Positions 27,837 through 33,401 of a DNA stretch of 33,401 bases are shown piece after piece; the stretch's first letter is position 1, and every line of letters begins with the position of its first letter. Position numbers and translations under genes: made by a program. This DNA is from Chitinophaga pinensis. Lineage in GTDB: Bacteria; Bacteroidota; Bacteroidia; NS11-12g; UBA9320. The stretch is from contig CAMDBP010000020.1 of the NCBI GenBank assembly GCA_945889315.1, positions 1 to 33,401 on the forward strand. Reading direction: 5' to 3'. The notes under the pieces are model-generated. The model ran no database searches. It was not told where the DNA came from and saw only the letters and a program-made list of their open reading frames with translations.

Positions 27837-30290
27837 ATGTGGGAAAATATAGCCAATACCATACTCCGAAATAGATTAGCTTTAATCCTATTTCTCATTT
27901 GTACCACCGTACTCATGGGTTATAAAGCCTCTCAAGTTCAGTTGGCCTATGACAATCCCAAATTCATACCGGACGACGATGTAGACAATGTAGCGTACAA
28001 AGAATTTAAAAAAACGTTTGGGGATGACGGTAGTGTAATGGTTGTGGGCATTAACTCTGAAAAAATTCACCAACTTTCTTTTTTTAACAAGTGGTATGAT
28101 TTAACGCATGAATTAGATACTACAGCTAATGTAAAGCAGGTACTTTCCATCGCTAATTTAAAATCACTAGAAAAAGAAACCGTAACAGAATATTTTGAAG
28201 AAGACAGTTTTACTACTTCTAAATTTCATGCTCGAGATTTTGTTTATGCCAAACCCCAAACACAAGCCGAACTAGATAGTCTTTTTGGCGCATTAAAGAA
28301 CCTACGCTTTTACGAAGGACTTCTTTTCAAGGACAGTAGTGACTTTAGTCTCATGGCTATTACCTTAGAAAAATCAATACTGGACACCAAAGGACGGGTA
28401 GCCTTTGTTTCTGGATTACAAGACAAAATAGAAAAAGTATGTGCGGAAGAAAATGTAGAAGTGCATTTCTCTGGATTGCCATTCATTCGCACAAAAATGT
28501 CGAAAATGATACAGCAAGAGTTAGTGCAATTCACGCTAATTTCTATGCTGATCACTTCTTTAATTCTATTATTCTTCTTCAGAAGTTTTCCAACACTAGC
28601 TTTCTCGCTTTTAACTGTAATAATCGGTGTGGTGTGGTGCATGGGTATTGTAGTATTATTAGGATATAAAATAACCATGTTTGTTGGCTTGCTACCTCCA
28701 CTCATTGTAGTAATCGGAATAGCCAATTGCATTTATCTCCTTAATAAATATCACGAAGAATACCGCAGTCACAATAACCAGATAAAAGCATTACAACGCG
28801 TTATCTCCAAAGTAGGTAGAGCTGTATTATTTACAAACTTGACTACTGCTGTAGGATTTGGCGTATTTGTCTTAACAGGTAGCTCTGTTTTGCAGGAATT
28901 CGGTCTCACCTCTTTCCTTGCAATTATGGCAGTGTTTGTGATTTCGCTGATCCTGATTCCTGTACTTTTTAGTTATTTGCCCGCTCCTAAAGAGAAGCAT
29001 ATAAAGCACTTAGATTACAAATTCTTAAATCAATTAATAGATAAAATATCGAGTATTGTTCAAACCAAAAAACGAACTATCTATATCGGAACAGTAGTTT
29101 TTGTTCTTATTTCTTTAGTAGGTATGTCTAAGTTGAAGAACATTGGCTACATGGTAGACGATATCTCGAAATCGGACAAATTATATACTGATCTTAAGTT
29201 TTTTGAAGAAAACATAAGTGGTGTAATGCCATTTGAGATTGTTATAGATACCAAAAAAGAACAAGGTGTTTCGCAAGTACGAACCTTAATCAATATAGAT
29301 AGACTTGAACGTGAACTAGCTGAATTTGAAGAATTCAGTAAACCCATGTCTATTGCACCAACCTTAAAATTTTTAAATCAGACTTACTATGACGGAGATG
29401 CCAGAAGATACGCTGTCCCAAGTGTGCTTGATTTAGGAAATATCATGAGTGCTGTGCCCAAGAATGAAACAAACGAGGGCATGCTAAGCAGTTTAGTAGA
29501 TAAAGACAACCGGAAGGCAAGAATAAGTGTGCAAATGGCTGATGTTGGCAGTGTTCGAATTAAGGAATTAAAAGAACTGGTTTACCTCACTGCAGATACC
29601 ATTTTTAATTTTGCAAAAAATACAGAGGATATATATACGGATTCTATTAAGGAGATCTACTACGACTCAAGCACGCAATTGGCTGATACTTCCTACTACT
29701 CATACCCCATAGTTACCTATACCGAATTAGATAGTGCGCAAAAAACAGATATCGCCATAACCGGAACCAGTGTTATTTTCCTCAAAGGAAACGACTATCT
29801 CATTAGTAATTTATTAATGAGTTTAGTCATCGCTTTTATAATAATTTCACTTCTTATGGCAAGTATATTTAAGTCATGGAAAATGATTCTCATATCTGTT
29901 ATACCTAATGTAATACCCTTGTTATTCACCGCGGGTATCATGGGATTCTTTGGCGTTAATTTTAAACCAAGTACTGTGTTGGTGTTTAGTGTGGCATTTG
30001 GAATAGCTGTGGATTTCTCCATTCATTTCCTGACTAAATATAAGATGGAATTAAAGGGATTAGGTTCTGTGCCGCTGGCAGTTCAAAAGGTGCAGAAAGA
30101 AATTAGTACCAGTATGATTTATACTGCCGTGATTTTATTCTTTGGCTTTATAATATTTGTTTTTTCTGACTTTGGAGGAACTATAGCATTGGGACTATTT
30201 ACTGCAATAACCTTGTTTGTTGCTCTGTTATCTAACTTGCTATTACTACCTGCCTTGCTTTTATCTTTTGATAGCGAGAAAGACGTATAA
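27837..30290 (+). CDS. MMPL/RND-family exporter
   Basis: Two hydrophobic MMPL-like halves (LPPLIVVIGIANCIYLLNKYHEE; VLVFSVAFGIAVDFSIHFLTKY) with large extracytoplasmic loops. Confidence 0.88.
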   Translation: MWENIANTILRNRLALILFLICTTVLMGYKASQVQLAYDNPKFIPDDDVDNVAYKEFKKTFGDDGSVMVVGINSEKIHQLSFFNKWYDLTHELDTTANVKQVLSIANLKSLEKETVTEYFEEDSFTTSKFHARDFVYAKPQTQAELDSLFGALKNLRFYEGLLFKDSSDFSLMAITLEKSILDTKGRVAFVSGLQDKIEKVCAEENVEVHFSGLPFIRTKMSKMIQQELVQFTLISMLITSLILLFFFRSFPTLAFSLLTVIIGVVWCMGIVVLLGYKITMFVGLLPPLIVVIGIANCIYLLNKYHEEYRSHNNQIKALQRVISKVGRAVLFTNLTTAVGFGVFVLTGSSVLQEFGLTSFLAIMAVFVISLILIPVLFSYLPAPKEKHIKHLDYKFLNQLIDKISSIVQTKKRTIYIGTVVFVLISLVGMSKLKNIGYMVDDISKSDKLYTDLKFFEENISGVMPFEIVIDTKKEQGVSQVRTLINIDRLERELAEFEEFSKPMSIAPTLKFLNQTYYDGDARRYAVPSVLDLGNIMSAVPKNETNEGMLSSLVDKDNRKARISVQMADVGSVRIKELKELVYLTADTIFNFAKNTEDIYTDSIKEIYYDSSTQLADTSYYSYPIVTYTELDSAQKTDIAITGTSVIFLKGNDYLISNLLMSLVIAFIIISLLMASIFKSWKMILISVIPNVIPLLFTAGIMGFFGVNFKPSTVLVFSVAFGIAVDFSIHFLTKYKMELKGLGSVPLAVQKVQKEISTSMIYTAVILFFGFIIFVFSDFGGTIALGLFTAITLFVALLSNLLLLPALLLSFDSEKDV

Positions 30291-30388
30291 TCAGCGGATT
30301 AACCTCCGTCTCTGCATAGAAAAATAGGAAGGCATGTATTCCTTGGATATCTCCTTTCTATAACTCAGAAATAAGCCTTCAAAATTAT

Positions 30389-30396
30389 TACCTTTG
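30389..30396 (+). promoter_or_regulatory. -7 element TACCTTTG upstream of ileS
   Basis: TACCTTTG at 30389-30396, ATG at 30420; -33 not convincing. Confidence 0.5.
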
Positions 30397-30419
30397 CACA
30401 CTTTATCTAAGTAGAGATT

Positions 30420-33401
30420 ATGTCGTCAAAGGCCAACGCCACTATATATCAACAATACAAGCAATTGGACATACCCAGTACAGAAAAAAATGTACTCGCG
30501 TATTGGAAAAATAATAATGTATTCGAAAGAAGTGTTTCGAACCGTGAAGGTAAAGACACCTACGTTTTTTATGAAGGGCCACCGTCTGCTAACGGTATGC
30601 CTGGCATACATCACGTTATTAGTCGATCACTAAAGGATGTTTTTTGCAGATACAAAACGTTAAAAGGATTTAAAGTAGAGCGCAAGGCGGGGTGGGATAC
30701 GCATGGTTTGCCCATAGAGCTACAAGTAGAAAAGAAACTGGGTATAACCAAAGAAGATATTGGCACTAAAATAAGCGTAGAAGATTACAACGCGGCGTGC
30801 CGAGCAGATGTCTTGCAGTTTAAGGATATTTGGGATGACCTGACCGAAAAAATAGGGTATTGGGTAGATCTCGATAATCCGTACATCACTTATGAAAATG
30901 AGTACATTGAGTCTGTATGGAACTTATTACAGCGATTACATCAAAAAGGATTTTTATATAAGGGACATACTATACAGCCCTTCTCTCCTGCTGCGGGTAC
31001 TGGTCTAAGCTCACATGAGCTCAACCAACCAGGCACCTACAAAGACGTAAAAGATACCACTGTTGTGGCTCAATTTCAAATGAGTACTCCTGCCAGCATG
31101 GGATTAGACCTTAATTGGGGAAACACTTATTTCATTGCATGGACAACCACACCATGGACTTTGCCCAGTAACACGGCTTTAGGCGTAGGTCCTAAAATTG
31201 ATTATTCTATAGTTAAAACGTATAATCAGTATACGTTTGAAAAAATAACAGTTATATTAGCTACCAAGCTTATTTCAAAATATTTTTCTGATAAAAATAG
31301 TGAACTAAACCTCGCAGATTATGTTGAAGGCGATAAGCTAATTCCCTTTGAAATAGTTAAGGAACTAAAAGGCAGTAATCTGGTTGGATTGAAATACGAG
31401 CAGCTTATGCCCTACCATCAGCCAGAAGATGGAAGAGCCTTTGAAGTAATCGGAGCTAATTTTGTGACTACAGAAGATGGAACGGGTATAGTGCACCTTG
31501 CTCCTAGTTTTGGTAGTGACGATTATATCGTCGCCAAACAAAATGGCATAGGTTCATTGACGCTTGTAGACAAAACCGGAAAATTTGTGGCTGGTATGGA
31601 AGAGTTCTCAGGCTTGTATGTTAAAAATTACAAAGACGAAGATGAATCTGCAGAGGGATATATGACTGCAGATGTTAAAATTGCCATTAAGCTCAAAACA
31701 GAAAATAAAGCGTTTAAAGTCGAAAAATATGAGCATAGCTATCCACATTGTTGGCGAACTGATAAGCCAATACTTTACTACCCTTTAGAAAGCTGGTTTA
31801 TTAAAACTACTGCCGTAAAAGAACGACTCATAGAACTGAATAAGACCATCAACTGGAAACCTGCAAGCACAGGAGAAGGTAGATTTGGAAATTGGCTTGA
31901 AAATCTTGTAGATTGGAACTTAAGCCGAAGCCGCTATTGGGGAACACCATTACCTATTTGGCGAACTGCCGATGGGGAAGAAGAGATTTGTATAGGCTCC
32001 ATAGAACAATTAAGAATAGCGGTTGAAAAAGCTGTAGATGCTGGTTTTATGCCGAGCAATACCATTACCCCTGATTTTGATTTGCATAGACCGTTTATTG
32101 ATGACGTGATACTGGTTTCTAAAACGGGTAAGCCGATGCAACGCGAAACAGACCTTATTGACGTTTGGTTTGACTCTGGCGCAATGCCCTATGCACAATT
32201 ACATTATCCGTTTGAAAACAAGGAAAAAGTGGATGACAGAACCAATTATCCAGCTGATTTTATTGCCGAAGGCGTAGATCAAACACGTGGATGGTTCTTT
32301 ACCCTGCACGCCATATCTGTAATGCTAAATGACTCCGTTGCCTTTAAAAACGTAATGGCAAATGGACTTGTGTTAGACAAAAACGGGAATAAGATGTCTA
32401 AGCGATTAGGTAACACCATAGATCCGTTTAAAGCAGTAGAAAATTATGGTGCTGATGTAATACGTTGGTACATGTTGAGTAATTCTGCACCTTGGGATAA
32501 TTTAAAATTTGACATAGAAGGTCTTACAGAAACGCAGCGTAAGTTTTTTGGCACCCTGCATAACACTTATGGATTCTATGCCCTATATGCCAATATAGAC
32601 GGTTTTACGAATAAAGATGCGGAAGTGCCGTTGCCAGAAAGACAAGAATTAGACCGCTGGATATTATCCAAGTTGAACTCATTAATACAGCTTGTTTCAG
32701 ATGCTATGGATGACTATGAGCCTACCAAAGCAACTCGTGCAATTCAAAATTTTGTAATTGATGATTTGAGTAATTGGTACGTTAGGCTTAATCGTCGCCG
32801 TTTTTGGAAAGGAGAGCTAAGCAAAGACAAAATAGCTGCTTACCAAACGTTGCATACTTGTTTAACCAGCATCGCTAAGCTCATGTGTAGCTTTAGTCCT
32901 TTTTATGCTGACAATATGTATCAAGATTTGATGTTTACAGATGATTCTGTGCACCTGCAAGATTTTCCGGTTGCAGATAAGGCACTGATAAATGAAGAAT
33001 TAGAAAAACAAATCGAAATATCTCAGCGAATCACTTCTCTCATATTACGTATTCGAAAATTAGAAGGTATCAAAGTACGTCAACCATTAAGTAAAGCGAT
33101 TATACCCGCTTTAAGTGATGAGTTTGCAGAGAATCTTCAAAAAGTACAAGAGGTAATCAAGTCTGAGGTAAACATCAAAGAAATTGAGATTATAGATAAG
33201 AATTCTAGTATTATCAAGAAATCATGTAAAGCCAACTTTAAGATTTTAGGCGCTAAAGTAGGGAAAGATATGAAGACAGTCGCTGATCAAATAGCACACT
33301 TTGATAATGACATAATTAGCAAACTTGAAAACGGATCATCTATAACTATCCATGCAAATGGCCAAGAATATGCCCTAACATCGGAAGATATTGAGATAAA
33401 A
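30420..33401 (+). CDS. ileS: Isoleucyl-tRNA synthetase (3' truncated by window edge)
   Basis: Open frame from ATG 30420 to 33401 (994 codons, no stop), absent from the ORF track; YEGPPSANGMPGIHHVISR, GWDTHGLPIELQVEKKLG, NKMSKRLGN, SNWYVRLNRRRFW. Confidence 0.95.
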   Translation, partial: MSSKANATIYQQYKQLDIPSTEKNVLAYWKNNNVFERSVSNREGKDTYVFYEGPPSANGMPGIHHVISRSLKDVFCRYKTLKGFKVERKAGWDTHGLPIELQVEKKLGITKEDIGTKISVEDYNAACRADVLQFKDIWDDLTEKIGYWVDLDNPYITYENEYIESVWNLLQRLHQKGFLYKGHTIQPFSPAAGTGLSSHELNQPGTYKDVKDTTVVAQFQMSTPASMGLDLNWGNTYFIAWTTTPWTLPSNTALGVGPKIDYSIVKTYNQYTFEKITVILATKLISKYFSDKNSELNLADYVEGDKLIPFEIVKELKGSNLVGLKYEQLMPYHQPEDGRAFEVIGANFVTTEDGTGIVHLAPSFGSDDYIVAKQNGIGSLTLVDKTGKFVAGMEEFSGLYVKNYKDEDESAEGYMTADVKIAIKLKTENKAFKVEKYEHSYPHCWRTDKPILYYPLESWFIKTTAVKERLIELNKTINWKPASTGEGRFGNWLENLVDWNLSRSRYWGTPLPIWRTADGEEEICIGSIEQLRIAVEKAVDAGFMPSNTITPDFDLHRPFIDDVILVSKTGKPMQRETDLIDVWFDSGAMPYAQLHYPFENKEKVDDRTNYPADFIAEGVDQTRGWFFTLHAISVMLNDSVAFKNVMANGLVLDKNGNKMSKRLGNTIDPFKAVENYGADVIRWYMLSNSAPWDNLKFDIEGLTETQRKFFGTLHNTYGFYALYANIDGFTNKDAEVPLPERQELDRWILSKLNSLIQLVSDAMDDYEPTKATRAIQNFVIDDLSNWYVRLNRRRFWKGELSKDKIAAYQTLHTCLTSIAKLMCSFSPFYADNMYQDLMFTDDSVHLQDFPVADKALINEELEKQIEISQRITSLILRIRKLEGIKVRQPLSKAIIPALSDEFAENLQKVQEVIKSEVNIKEIEIIDKNSSIIKKSCKANFKILGAKVGKDMKTVADQIAHFDNDIISKLENGSSITIHANGQEYALTSEDIEIK

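Noticed and set aside
1-33401. CRISPR array, tRNA/rRNA genes, transposons, phage or defence islands
   Set aside because: No regularly spaced repeats, no tRNA-like cloverleaf recognised in the intergenic gaps, and no transposase/integrase/phage or defence proteins among the ORFs.

Overview
This 33.4 kb window is a housekeeping-dense chromosomal segment of a Bacteroidota member. A Flavobacteriia-like origin is an inference from AT-rich composition, TAnnTTTG -7 promoter motifs and the general lack of Shine-Dalgarno sequences. In order it holds: transketolase C-terminal part (truncated at the window edge), a diacylglycerol-kinase-family lipid kinase, an eIF1/SUI1-like factor, ATP-dependent PEP carboxykinase, topoisomerase IV B and A subunits followed by two overlapping small genes (a membrane protein and a DUF4442-like hotdog protein), a DMT transporter, a thioredoxin-like protein, DNA polymerase III beta clamp, a secreted transglutaminase-like protein, an M16 peptidase (- strand), a 2-oxoacid dehydrogenase E2, KdsB, CTP synthase, a DEAD-box helicase, MltG (- strand), DapB, signal peptidase I, Fmt, an MMPL/RND-type exporter, and IleS. 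IleS runs off the right edge and is missing from the ORF track. I found no tRNA, rRNA, CRISPR array, transposase, prophage or defence island. I see no clear new multi-gene system. The best candidates for undescribed biology are non-coding: a compact three-way-junction RNA that fills almost the whole 5' UTR of the DEAD-box helicase gene, an inverted repeat over the predicted start site of pyrG, a 46-bp perfect palindrome after pyrG, a long inverted repeat upstream of parE, and one consensus Shine-Dalgarno sequence that stands out from its neighbours. At the protein level, the ParC tail ends in a sequence resembling a beta-clamp-binding motif, and the helicase has two different low-complexity charged/RGG segments around its RNA-binding domain.
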